Notes under the pieces: generated by a model
Database searches by the model: none
What the model saw: the letters and a program-made list of their open reading frames with translations, nothing else
Told to the model about the DNA's origin: nothing
Source: Marivita sp.
Lineage (GTDB): Bacteria; Pseudomonadota; Alphaproteobacteria; Rhodobacterales; Rhodobacteraceae
DNA: 36,835 bases
Direction: 5' to 3'
Assembly (NCBI RefSeq): GCF_020055675.1
Contig: NZ_JAIPUS010000028.1
Coordinates: 1-36,835 of the forward strand
Shown: one piece after another, positions 9,615-17,594 of the stretch
How positions within the stretch are numbered: the stretch's first letter is position 1
Layout of the letters: each line of letters opens with the position of its first letter
Translations under genes and position numbers: made by a program

Positions 9615-11042
9615 ATGGCGGATCTTCCGTTGATCACCCCTGTTCTTTTGTGCGGCGGCTCCGGCACCCGGCTCTGGCCGCTGTCGCGCAAGAGCTATCC
9701 CAAGCAGTTTGCCCAGTTCCTTGGCGATGAGAGCCTGTTTCAGGAAGCCGCCAAACGGGTCTCCGGCGAGGGCTATGCCGCGCCCCTGGCCGTCACCGGC
9801 GAGGGCTTCCGCTTTATCGTGGCCGAACAGCTGGATCATTGCGGCATCCGGCCTGCAGGAATCCTGATCGAGCCCGAAGGGCGCAACACCGCGCCCGCCG
9901 CCGCCGCCGCCGCGCTGCACCTGGCGCAGACCGATCCCGGTGCCTTGATGCTTCTGGTGCCTGCCGATCACGCCATTCCCGATCCGCACGCCTTCCGCGA
10001 CGCGGTGATGACCGGCGCGCCGGCTGCCGCGCAAGGCCAGATCGTGACCTTTGGCATTCAGCCGACGCGGGCCGAGACAGGATATGGCTGGCTCGAGGCC
10101 GGACAAGAGACACATCGGGGTGTGAACGCGCTGGAGCGCTTCATCGAAAAGCCCGACGCGGCAAAGGCCGAGACGCTGTTTGCCGATGATCGCTACCTCT
10201 GGAACGCGGGGCTGTTCCTGGCGCGCGCCGACACGCTGTTGGCCGCATTCGACGCGCACGCGCCCGACATCCTGAAAGACACTCGTGCCGCGATGGCGGC
10301 GGCGGAACCCGACCTCGGCTTCCTGCGCATCGACGCAGATCTCTGGGGGCAGGTGCGTGCAGAATCGCTCGATTACGCGGTGATGGAGCAGGCGCAGAAT
10401 GTCAGCGTCGTGCGATTCTGCGGCGGTTGGTCCGATCTGGGATCGTGGGAAGCGGTCTGGCAGGAAAGCCCGCAGGATGGCAGGGGCAACGCGCTGGCGG
10501 GCCTGTCCACGGCGATCGAGTGCGAGAACACGCTCTTGCGCTCGGAAAGTGACGAGATCGAACTGGTGGGCATCGGGCTCAAGAACGTGGTCGCCGTGGC
10601 GATGCGCGACGCGGTGCTGGTGGCCGATATGACCGACAGCCAGAGCGTCCGCCGCGCGGTTGACATGCTGAAACAGCGAGACGCCAAACAGGCGGTGCAA
10701 TTGCCGGTCGATTACCGCCCCTGGGGCTGGTTCGAGACGCTGATCCTCAAGGACCGGTTCCAGGTCAAACGCATCCATGTGCATCCCGGCGCATCGCTGT
10801 CCTTGCAAAGCCATGTGCATCGGTCCGAACACTGGATCGTGGTCGCGGGGACCGCCAGAATCACGGTGGATAACGAGGTGCGCCTGCTGTCAGAGAACCA
10901 GTCGGTCTATATCCCGCTGGGCGCGGTGCACCGGATGGAAAACCCCGGCAAGGTGCCGATGGTGCTGATCGAGGTGCAGACCGGACCCTATCTGGGCGAG
11001 GATGACATCATCCGCTACGAGGATGTCTATTCGCGCAGTTGA
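9615..11042 (+). CDS. manC: Mannose-1-phosphate guanylyltransferase / mannose-6-phosphate isomerase
   Basis: This bifunctional enzyme isomerises fructose 6-phosphate to mannose 6-phosphate and makes GDP-mannose from mannose 1-phosphate. The 475 residues are full length. The N-terminal nucleotidyltransferase has LCGGSGTRLWPLSRKSYPKQF (residues 12-32), VPADHAI and FIEKPD. The C-terminal cupin isomerase has RPWGWFETL, FQVKRIHVHPGASLSLQSH and HRSEHWIVVAGTA. It is the last gene of the plus-strand run after gmd. It converges on the phosphomannomutase gene, with a 20-bp perfect palindrome between them. Confidence 0.97.
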   Translation: MADLPLITPVLLCGGSGTRLWPLSRKSYPKQFAQFLGDESLFQEAAKRVSGEGYAAPLAVTGEGFRFIVAEQLDHCGIRPAGILIEPEGRNTAPAAAAAALHLAQTDPGALMLLVPADHAIPDPHAFRDAVMTGAPAAAQGQIVTFGIQPTRAETGYGWLEAGQETHRGVNALERFIEKPDAAKAETLFADDRYLWNAGLFLARADTLLAAFDAHAPDILKDTRAAMAAAEPDLGFLRIDADLWGQVRAESLDYAVMEQAQNVSVVRFCGGWSDLGSWEAVWQESPQDGRGNALAGLSTAIECENTLLRSESDEIELVGIGLKNVVAVAMRDAVLVADMTDSQSVRRAVDMLKQRDAKQAVQLPVDYRPWGWFETLILKDRFQVKRIHVHPGASLSLQSHVHRSEHWIVVAGTARITVDNEVRLLSENQSVYIPLGAVHRMENPGKVPMVLIEVQTGPYLGEDDIIRYEDVYSRS

Positions 11043-11088
11043 TATCCCCAAAGTTGATCAGGGGCGCGGACCCGTCAACGGAAATGGC

Positions 11089-11108
11089 CGGACGCGTCGA
11101 CGCGTCCG
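11089..11108. terminator. Perfect 20-bp palindrome between convergent manC and pmm genes
   Basis: CGGACGCGTCGACGCGTCCG is its own reverse complement and ends one base before the phosphomannomutase stop codon. Its place between two converging genes suggests a bidirectional terminator or transcript-end hairpin. There is no T tract on either side. It contains MluI- and SalI-like cores, so a chance or restriction-related palindrome cannot be excluded. Confidence 0.45.
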
Positions 11109-12485
11109 TCACCCCAATCGCTGTGCCACGGCATGAAGCGTCTCGCGCATCAGCGTTTCCGCCCGCGCGACAGTCTCGGCCTCTGCGTAACAGCGAAACT
11201 CCGGCGCGTTGCCGGACGGGCGCAGGTGGATCACCGTGTTGTCGGCGAAGGACACGCGCAGACCGTCGGTCCGGTCCACACCCGTTTCTGCCGCACGCCC
11301 GTCGAATAACGCGGCCCGTGCCGCGGCGTCTTCGGTGAGTTCGGCAATGAACGCTTTCGACGTCTCGGTCGGAATCCCCGCAATCCGGTCTGCCGCCGTA
11401 AACCGCGACGGCAGATCAGAGACCAACGCGGCCAGGCTCACCCCTTGTGCCTTGGCCATGGCCAAGGGCGCCACGATGGGCAACAGGCAATCGCGGGTCA
11501 TCAGCGGGGCAAGCGGACCGCTCGGGCCTTGCGCCTCGACCCCCAACAGAAACCCGCCATTGGCCTCGTAGCCCACCACGCGCCCGCCCGTCTCTTCCAT
11601 CGCGGCGATGACGTAAGGCGAGCCGATTTTCGTGCGAATCACGCCGGCAAAGCCCATCTGGTCCACCATCGTGTTGGATGACACCGGTGTGCAGACCTGC
11701 TCGGCCCCGAGGCTTTGCGCCACCAGCGGTCCCAGCACATCGCCGGGCACAAGCGTTCCATTGGCATCTACCACCATCGGGCGATCCGCATCGCCATCGG
11801 TGGACACGAGCGCATCGAGCGCATGTTCGGAACACCAGCGCTTGAGCATGGCGCGGGTCTCAGCGTCCACCGCTTCGGTATCGACAGGGATAAACGTCTC
11901 GGCGCGGGCCAGCCGCACCACCTCGGCCCCCAGGCCCGACAGCGCGTCGGCCAGTGCATCGCGGGCGACCGAGGAATGCTCGTAGACACCGATGCGCCAG
12001 CCGTGCAGCGCCTCTGGTCCAAAGGCGGTCACGTAGCGCGCGACATAGGCCGCCAGCGCACCGGACTCCTGCCGCAATACGCCCCGTTCGGCCGTGTCAG
12101 AGCCTGATCCAAGCGCCGCGCCAACCGCCTGTTCATCGGATTTCGCGATCTCTCCGGTGGGCAGGTAGAACTTCAACCCATTGCGATCCGCCGGGATGTG
12201 GCTGCCCGTCACCATCACGGCCGCCTGCCCGGCGTTCATGGAGGCCAGCGCCAGCGCCGGGGTCGGCAGCGCGCCATGGTCGATCGCGGTCAGCCCCATG
12301 CCCCGGACCGCACGGATGACCGCCGCCGCGATGTCTGGAGACGAGGCGCGCAAATCCTGTCCCACATGCACCACGCCGCCATGCGGGCAGGCGGTCAGAA
12401 AGGCACGCGTGTAATCCGCCACCAGATCGTCTGTCAGGTCCGTCACAAGGCCGCGCAGGCCGCTGGTGCCGAATTTGGGAGGCAT
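11109..12485 (-). CDS. manB: Phosphomannomutase (phosphohexomutase family)
   Basis: This enzyme interconverts mannose 6-phosphate and mannose 1-phosphate, the substrate of ManC. The 458-residue product starts at MPPKFGTSGLRG, with AAAGGA a few bases upstream; the open frame back to 12557 adds non-family residues. It shows the four signatures of alpha-D-phosphohexomutases: the phosphoserine loop VTGSHIPADRNGLKFY (near residue 95), the metal-binding DGDADRP (near 240), the sugar-selecting YEANGG (near 310) and the phosphate-binding RPSGNAPEFRCY near the C terminus. YEANGG differs from the GEMSGH of many phosphomannomutases, so glucose or glucosamine specificity is possible. Pathway context favours mannose. 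Confidence 0.88.
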   Translation of the reverse strand: MPPKFGTSGLRGLVTDLTDDLVADYTRAFLTACPHGGVVHVGQDLRASSPDIAAAVIRAVRGMGLTAIDHGALPTPALALASMNAGQAAVMVTGSHIPADRNGLKFYLPTGEIAKSDEQAVGAALGSGSDTAERGVLRQESGALAAYVARYVTAFGPEALHGWRIGVYEHSSVARDALADALSGLGAEVVRLARAETFIPVDTEAVDAETRAMLKRWCSEHALDALVSTDGDADRPMVVDANGTLVPGDVLGPLVAQSLGAEQVCTPVSSNTMVDQMGFAGVIRTKIGSPYVIAAMEETGGRVVGYEANGGFLLGVEAQGPSGPLAPLMTRDCLLPIVAPLAMAKAQGVSLAALVSDLPSRFTAADRIAGIPTETSKAFIAELTEDAAARAALFDGRAAETGVDRTDGLRVSFADNTVIHLRPSGNAPEFRCYAEAETVARAETLMRETLHAVAQRLG

Positions 12486-12568
12486 GGGATGTCCTTTCCG
12501 GGTGTCTCTGCCCACAGATATGCCCCCGGGATGTCGGCAGGTGCAAGGATTGCGCAACGCCCGCAGGG

Positions 12569-12598
12569 TTGACTGCCCGTTTACCAGGGCGCCCCTAG
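12569..12598 (+). promoter_or_regulatory. Possible promoter of the DUF2793 gene
   Basis: TTGACT at 12569-12574 is a good -35 hexamer. With an 18-bp spacer it is followed by CCTAGC (12593-12598), a poor -10. A strong -35 with a weak -10 is common for GC-rich alphaproteobacterial promoters. It would place the transcript start about 35 nt upstream of the ATG at 12637. Confidence 0.3.
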
Positions 12599-12636
12599 CG
12601 TCCGGCCCCAGGATTGATCACCGAAAGGACCCTGCC

Positions 12637-13710
12637 ATGTCCGAGACCTCCACGCTTTTGTCGCTGCCCTATATCCAGCCGGCCCAGGCGCAGAAACACG
12701 TCACCCATAACGAGGCGCTGCGGATGCTGGATGCGCTTGTGCAGCTGGCGGTGGAAAGCCGCGCATTGAGCGCCCCGCCCACCAGCCCCGCGGATGGCGC
12801 GCGGTACATCGTGGCCAGCGGGGCGACAGGAGACTGGGCCGGGCAGGATCACGCGGTGGCGCTGAATGCCGGCGGCGGCTGGCTTTTCCTGACGCCGAAT
12901 GCGGGCTGGCGGGCCTGGGTCGCGGAGGACGGGGCCGAGGTGATCTGGCGGAACGGTCAGTGGCAGGCGCAGCCCGGGGCGCTGCCGGACCGCCTCGGGC
13001 TTGGCACCGCCGCCGATCCGGTGAACCGGCTCAGCGTGGCCGCACCCGCGACATTGCTGACCCATGAAGGGGCGGGCCATCAGCTCAAGGTGAACAAGGC
13101 GGCGGAGGCGGACACGGCGAGCCTGCTGTTCCAGTCGAACTGGACCGGCCATGCCGAGATGGGGCTGGCCGGGGAGACCACCTTTTCGATCAAGGTGAGC
13201 GACGGGACCAGCTGGACCACCGCGCTGTCCTTCGATCCCGCAACGGGTGCGGCCAGTGGCGCCGCCGTCAGTTCCGGGCCGGACGAGAGCAACCCCGATA
13301 CCCTGATCCGCGCAGGCGATGGCTATCTCAAGGGCACGATCCTGGACACGGTGGCACAGGACGGGACGGGCGTGCCGACAGGCGGCGTGATCGAGCGCGG
13401 CGCGAACGCCAATGGCGATTATGTGCGCTTTGCCGACGGCACGCAGATCTGCACCAGCGCCGGTATTCCCACGGGGGCGATCGACAACCCGGCGGGGGCG
13501 CTGTGGCAGTCGGGTCACCTCGCCTGGACTTTTCCCGCGGCCTTTGCGCCGGGTATGCCGCCGATCCTGACGGGCGAGTCGGGCAATACCGGGGCCTGGC
13601 CCACCTTCGCACCGCACGGGGTGCTGTCGACCGGGCTCAAGGCGACGGCGCTCATCCAGATCACCACGGGGTTGACCCTGCGGCTTTGTGCCATTGGGCG
13701 GTGGGTGTGA
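12637..13710 (+). CDS. DUF2793 domain-containing protein
   Basis: The 357-residue product starts at MSETSTLLSLPYIQPAQAQKH, with GAAAGGA 9-15 nt upstream. The first ~100 residues (QPAQAQKHVTHNEALRMLDALVQLAV ... DGARYIVASGATGDWAGQDHAVA ... GGWLFLTPNAGWRAWV) are the DUF2793 pattern. That pattern occurs widely in Rhodobacterales and is related to phage tail or gene-transfer-agent proteins. The C-terminal ~200 residues are Gly/Thr-rich and look like a beta-structured, tail-fibre-like region (ERGANANGDYVRFADGTQIC, GLKATALIQITTGLTLRLCAIGRW). No signal peptide is seen. Its role in a polysaccharide locus is unknown; binding the polysaccharide would be a guess from fibre-like architecture. Confidence 0.75.
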   Translation: MSETSTLLSLPYIQPAQAQKHVTHNEALRMLDALVQLAVESRALSAPPTSPADGARYIVASGATGDWAGQDHAVALNAGGGWLFLTPNAGWRAWVAEDGAEVIWRNGQWQAQPGALPDRLGLGTAADPVNRLSVAAPATLLTHEGAGHQLKVNKAAEADTASLLFQSNWTGHAEMGLAGETTFSIKVSDGTSWTTALSFDPATGAASGAAVSSGPDESNPDTLIRAGDGYLKGTILDTVAQDGTGVPTGGVIERGANANGDYVRFADGTQICTSAGIPTGAIDNPAGALWQSGHLAWTFPAAFAPGMPPILTGESGNTGAWPTFAPHGVLSTGLKATALIQITTGLTLRLCAIGRWV

Positions 13711-14157
13711 GCAGTATTCGCCCTGCCCTTGCTGTAAAGCTTCCATTTTAATCTCGCGGGAAGTATCGCTCTCAGCGATTTTTAAGTTTGACCGCGATGC
13801 CCGCCACATGTCACCATTTTAATATATACGGTGAGGGAAGCTGGCCGAGTCCAATCAATCAGCTTCTTTCATGCGACGGGGGTACTCGCCTCCAGTTTCG
13901 GCGAAGGCAATCAACAAGAAGTGGTTGTCTTCGCCTACACCCGGTCATTACGGGGGATACCCCCCGGAGTCGTCAACACGTTTTTTACCAAATTTGTCAT
14001 AGATTCTGGGTTGACCATAAATGATGGCACAAGCAGTGGTGACTCAATTGAAAATTAAATTTAGCCTTAATGTCCTTTTAGGCGCTGTCTCCTACCTCCC
14101 CCAACCTTTCCTTATCCGAATCGCCTCAGCGTGACGAGTGGTAGGGAGAGGGACGGC
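13711..14157. other. Lower-GC intergenic region without a supported gene
   Basis: These 447 bp are clearly more AT-rich than the flanks, especially 13740-13830 and 13975-14085. Short open frames (for example 13831-14058) lack good ribosome-binding sites, and I do not recognise their products. The region separates the DUF2793 gene from the 3' end of rmlA. It may be a decayed gene or mobile-element remnant, but no inverted repeats or transposase fragments prove this. No tRNA is apparent. Confidence 0.5.
13765..13784 (+). terminator. Short T-tailed hairpin after the DUF2793 gene
   Basis: ATCGCT (13765-13770) and AGCGAT (13774-13779) form a 6-bp stem with a 3-nt loop, directly followed by a run of five T (the last stem base aside). 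It lies 55 nt after the stop codon. The stem is short, but the order stem then T tract fits a rho-independent terminator on the plus strand. Confidence 0.45.
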
Positions 14158-15060
14158 TCAGCCCTCGTTCAGCAGGCTGAGCAGATACGCGCCGTAGCCG
14201 TTCTTGCCGAACATCCCGGCACGCTGGCGCAGCGCCAGGGCGTCGATCCACCCCTGGGCAAAGGCGATCTCGTCGGGGCTGCCGATCTGCTGGCCCTGGC
14301 GATCACTCAGCGTGCGTACGAAGTTTCCGGCATCGAGCAGGGATCCATGTGTGCCGGTATCGAGCCAGGCATAGCCCCGCCCCATCAGTTCCACGCTCAA
14401 TTGCCCGTCGGCGAGGTAGCTTTCCAGAAGCGCCGTGATCTCCAGCTCGCCGCGCTCTGACGGCTGCACCTGCGCCGCGCGGGCAGGCGCCGTGCCGTCG
14501 AGGAAATAGAGCCCTGTGACCGCGTAGGGCGACGGTGCCTTGGCGGGTTTCTCGATGATCTGGCGCACTGTGCCGCCTTCGCCGAAATCCACCACGCCAT
14601 AGCGTTCGGGATCGGCGACGCGGTAGCCAAAGACGGTGCCGCCGGTATGCGCTGCATCGGCGCTGGCCAGAACCTCTGGCAAGCCGTGGCCGAAGAAGAT
14701 GTTGTCGCCCAGCACCATGGCGGAGGGGCTGCCATCAAGGAAATCCTCGGCCAGCAGGTAGGCCTGCGCCAGACCGTCGGGTGAGGGCTGTTCGAGGAAG
14801 GTGAACGTCAACCCCCATTGCGCCCCGTCGCCCAGAAGGTGCCGGAACTGGTCCTGGTCCTGGGGCGTGGTGATGATCGCGATCTCGCGGATGCCGGCCA
14901 GCATCAGCACCGACAGCGGATAGTAGATCATCGGCTTGTCGTAGAGCGGCAAGAGCTGTTTGCTCAGCCCCATGGTGATCGGGTACAGCCGGGTGCCCGA
15001 CCCGCCTGCGAGGATGATGCCCTTGCGCGCGGATCGTGCCGCATGTTCATGTCTGGTCAC
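14158..15060 (-). CDS. rmlA: Glucose-1-phosphate thymidylyltransferase
   Basis: RmlA makes dTDP-glucose from dTTP and glucose 1-phosphate, the first step to dTDP-L-rhamnose. The best start is the GTG at 15060, which overlaps the rmlD stop as GTGA (15057-15060) and gives 300 residues. Signatures are KGIILAGGSGTRLYPITMG (residues 13-31), SKQLLPLYDKPMIYYPLS, GDNIFFGHGL, VFGYRVADPERYGVV, IIEKPAKAPS and GRGYAWLDTGTHGSLLDA, all near identical to RmlA/RfbA. It is the last gene of the repA-rmlCBDA run. Confidence 0.97.
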   Translation of the reverse strand: MTRHEHAARSARKGIILAGGSGTRLYPITMGLSKQLLPLYDKPMIYYPLSVLMLAGIREIAIITTPQDQDQFRHLLGDGAQWGLTFTFLEQPSPDGLAQAYLLAEDFLDGSPSAMVLGDNIFFGHGLPEVLASADAAHTGGTVFGYRVADPERYGVVDFGEGGTVRQIIEKPAKAPSPYAVTGLYFLDGTAPARAAQVQPSERGELEITALLESYLADGQLSVELMGRGYAWLDTGTHGSLLDAGNFVRTLSDRQGQQIGSPDEIAFAQGWIDALALRQRAGMFGKNGYGAYLLSLLNEG

Positions 15061-15923
15061 AGGGCCAACTCCTTCAATATGGCGCGCAGGCCGTCCTGCC
15101 AGTCGGCAGGCATAATTCCGAAATCCGACTGGAGTTTGGCGCAATCAAGCCGGGAATTGAGCGGGCGTGTTGCCGGGGTCGGGTAGTCCGACGACGGGAT
15201 GCCCGTGACCGTCACGTCCCGACCAGCCTGCGCGAAGATCTCGCGGGCGAACCCGGCCCAGCTGGTCTGCGGCGCGCCGGCGTAGTGATAGGTGCCGCCG
15301 GTCGCGGCCGAAGGCGCGCCACCAAACATGCCGCCGGCGCGCATCATTTGCGCCAATGTCAGCAATGTCGCGGCGATATCGGCGGCTGGGGTCGGCCCAC
15401 CGATCTGGTCGTCCACGATGTTCAGCACGTCGCGGGTTTCAGACAGCCGCAGCATGGTCTTGACGAAATTCGTCCCATGGGCCGAGACCACCCAAGAGCA
15501 GCGCAGGATGATGTGCCGCGCCCCCGACGCGCGCACCGCCAGTTCGCCCGCCAGCTTGGTGCGGCCATAGGCGTTTTGCGGTGCAACAGGGTCTGTTTCG
15601 CACCACGGACGCTGCCCGCTGCCCTCGAAGACGTAATCGGTCGAGACATGCAGGAACGGGATGTCCAGATGCGCACAGGCCGCCGCCATCGCACCGGGGG
15701 CGGCGGCGTTGATCGTCTGGGCCAGCGCCTCTTCTTCTTCCGCCCTGTCGACGGCCGTATGGGCGGCGGCGTTGATGACGACGCGGGGGGTCAGGTCGGC
15801 GATGGTGGCGGCGCAGCCCTGCGGGTCCGACAGATCCGCCTGATCACGGCCAAGGGCGATGACATCCGCCTGCCGCTGGAGTTCCGTGGCCACCTGCCCG
15901 GTCTTGCCGAAGACGAGGATCAT
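15057..15923 (-). CDS. rmlD: dTDP-4-dehydrorhamnose reductase
   Basis: RmlD reduces dTDP-4-dehydro-L-rhamnose to dTDP-L-rhamnose with NAD(P)H. The 288-residue product starts at MILVFGKTGQVATEL, whose FGKTGQVA is the nucleotide-binding loop. The open frame to 15980 runs back through an intergenic hairpin and is not family-like. Other signatures are VINAAAHTAVDRAE (near residue 62), STDYVFEG (near 103), YGRTKLAGE with the catalytic Tyr/Lys (near 127) and RCSWVVSAHGTNFVKTML. A REP-like hairpin element lies between rmlB and this gene. Confidence 0.96.
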   Translation of the reverse strand: MILVFGKTGQVATELQRQADVIALGRDQADLSDPQGCAATIADLTPRVVINAAAHTAVDRAEEEEALAQTINAAAPGAMAAACAHLDIPFLHVSTDYVFEGSGQRPWCETDPVAPQNAYGRTKLAGELAVRASGARHIILRCSWVVSAHGTNFVKTMLRLSETRDVLNIVDDQIGGPTPAADIAATLLTLAQMMRAGGMFGGAPSAATGGTYHYAGAPQTSWAGFAREIFAQAGRDVTVTGIPSSDYPTPATRPLNSRLDCAKLQSDFGIMPADWQDGLRAILKELAL

Positions 15924-15933
15924 GGCTGCTGCC

Positions 15934-15987
15934 GGGAGCGAGGGGCCAGCCCCTCGCGCTCCCCGGAGTTTGCTTGGCAAGATGAAG
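15934..15987. repeat. REP-like hairpin element between rmlB and rmlD
   Basis: GCGAGGGGC (15938-15946) and GCCCCTCGC (15949-15957) form a strong stem, extended by outer GGGA and TCCC. CCCCGGAGTTTGCTTGGCAAGATGAAG follows in two parts (15961-15987). The tail pattern 'GGCAAGATGAAG' next to a GC hairpin is a widespread intergenic repeat of Rhodobacterales as I know it. A second, inverted copy lies at 20543-20588 between parA and parB. Within the operon it may adjust the relative amounts of mRNA. Confidence 0.65.
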
Positions 15988-15993
15988 GAGCGG

Positions 15994-17034
15994 TCATTCC
16001 GTCGCTCCCAACCGTTCCCCTACACCGTCGCGGCCCTGCAAGACGCGCCACCAGTCCTCGTTGTCGAGATACCAGCGCACTGTGCGCCGCAGCCCTTCCT
16101 CCAGCGTCACCGAGGGCCGCCAGCCCAGCTCACCGCGCATCCGAGACGGGTCGATCGCATAGCGCAGGTCATGCCCGGGACGGTCGGTGACGAAACTGAT
16201 CAGCCGGTCATGCGGTGCGCCTGCGGGCACCATCTCGTCCATCAGGGCGCAGATCATGCGGACAAGGTCGATATTGCGCGCCTCGGCCTCGCCGCCGATA
16301 TTGTAGGACCGGCCCACCGCGCCGCGCTGAACCACGGTCAGCAGCGCATCGGCATGGTCCTCGACATAGAGCCAGTCGCGCACGTTCTCGCCCTGCCCGT
16401 AGACCGGGATCGGCTTGCCCGCCAGCGCGTTCAGGATCACAACCGGGATCAGCTTTTCCGGGAAATGATAGGGCCCGTAATTGTTCGAGCAGTTCGACAG
16501 CACCACGGGCAGCCCATAGGTATGCCACCACGCCCGCACCAGGTGGTCGCTCGCCGCTTTTGACGCCGAATAGGGCGAACGTGGATCGTAGGGCGTGTCC
16601 TCGGTGAACTGGCCAGTCGCAGCCAGAGACCCGAAGACCTCGTCGGTCGAGATGTGGTGAAAGCGGAAACCCTCGGGCCGGCCGTGCGCGTCCCAGTAGC
16701 GCCGCGCCGCCTGCAAGAGCGTGTAGGTGCCCACCACATTGGTGTCGATGAAGGCCCCGGGTCCGTCGATCGACCGGTCGACGTGGGATTCGGCCGCCAG
16801 GTGCATCACCGCTTGCGGTTCAGATTCGGCCAAGACAGTCTCCAGCAGGGCGGTATCGCGGATATCGCCCTGCACGAAGCTGTAGCCCGGATGATCCGCC
16901 ACCACGGCCACGTTGTCGAGGCAGGCCGCATAGGTCAGCGCGTCGAGGTTGACGACCTCGTGCCCCTGCCCGATCGCCCGCCGCACCACCGCCGATCCGA
17001 TGAACCCGGCCCCGCCTGTTACCAGAAGTTTCAC
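15994..17034 (-). CDS. rmlB: dTDP-glucose 4,6-dehydratase
   Basis: RmlB converts dTDP-glucose to dTDP-4-keto-6-deoxyglucose. The 346 residues are full length. They show the Rossmann [11 protein letters not shown] (residues 7-17), [12 protein letters not shown] (near 80), STDEVFGSL with the catalytic Asp-Glu (near 130), the YxxxK of [17 protein letters not shown] (near 155) and [17 protein letters not shown]. The start is a GTG at 17034 that overlaps the rmlC stop as GTGA (17031-17034). Such tight overlap indicates translational coupling with rmlC. Confidence 0.97.
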   Translation of the reverse strand: MKLLVTGGAGFIGSAVVRRAIGQGHEVVNLDALTYAACLDNVAVVADHPGYSFVQGDIRDTALLETVLAESEPQAVMHLAAESHVDRSIDGPGAFIDTNVVGTYTLLQAARRYWDAHGRPEGFRFHHISTDEVFGSLAATGQFTEDTPYDPRSPYSASKAASDHLVRAWWHTYGLPVVLSNCSNNYGPYHFPEKLIPVVILNALAGKPIPVYGQGENVRDWLYVEDHADALLTVVQRGAVGRSYNIGGEAEARNIDLVRMICALMDEMVPAGAPHDRLISFVTDRPGHDLRYAIDPSRMRGELGWRPSVTLEEGLRRTVRWYLDNEDWWRVLQGRDGVGERLGATE

Positions 17035-17594
17035 GTTTCACTCCACTCAAACGGGCTATCGATCTCCGCCAGCACCGGGGCCTCGGCATCCTTGTTCGAC
17101 AGGATCGGATCGCAGGTCAAATCCCAGTCGATGCCGGCACTGTCCCAGCGCAGCGCGCCTTCCGCCTCGGGCGCATAGTAGCCGGTGCATTTATAGACGA
17201 TCTCCGTCTCCGGCGCACGCGTCACGAACCCGTGGGCAAAGCCCTCGGGCACCCAGAGTTGCCGCCCGTTCTCTGCGGTCAGCTCGACACCAGCCCACTG
17301 CCCGTAGGTCGGAGACCCGCGCCGGATATCCACGGCCACGTCAAACAGGGCCCCGCGCCCGCAGCGCACCAGCTTGCCCTGGCCGTGCGGCGGCGCCTGG
17401 TAATGCAGCCCGCGCAGCGTACCGGCTGTCGCGGACAGCGAATGATTGTCCTGCACGAAGTCCGGGTCCACCCCGGTCGCCCCGGCAAACCGCGCCCGGT
17501 TCCATGTCTCCGCGAAAAACCCGCGGGCATCGCCAAAGCGCCGCGGCGTCAGGATCACAAGCCCCGCAAGGGCGGTTGTCTCTACCTCCAGCAT
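17031..17594 (-). CDS. rmlC: dTDP-4-dehydrorhamnose 3,5-epimerase
   Basis: RmlC epimerises C3 and C5 of dTDP-4-keto-6-deoxyglucose, giving the L-rhamno configuration. The 187-residue cupin starts at [17 protein letters not shown]. Signatures are [33 protein letters not shown] (with the catalytic His of RGLHYQ, near residue 63), [28 protein letters not shown] and [11 protein letters not shown]. Its ATG shares the A of the repA stop codon (TGATG reading on the minus strand, 17592-17596). The first rhamnose gene is therefore translationally linked to the replication initiator gene. Confidence 0.97.
   Translation of the reverse strand: MLEVETTALAGLVILTPRRFGDARGFFAETWNRARFAGATGVDPDFVQDNHSLSATAGTLRGLHYQAPPHGQGKLVRCGRGALFDVAVDIRRGSPTYGQWAGVELTAENGRQLWVPEGFAHGFVTRAPETEIVYKCTGYYAPEAEGALRWDSAGIDWDLTCDPILSNKDAEAPVLAEIDSPFEWSET

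Noticed and set aside
13831-14058. 75-codon open frame in the AT-rich island
   Set aside because: No convincing ribosome-binding site and the product is not recognised. It cannot be excluded but is not supported enough to list as a gene.
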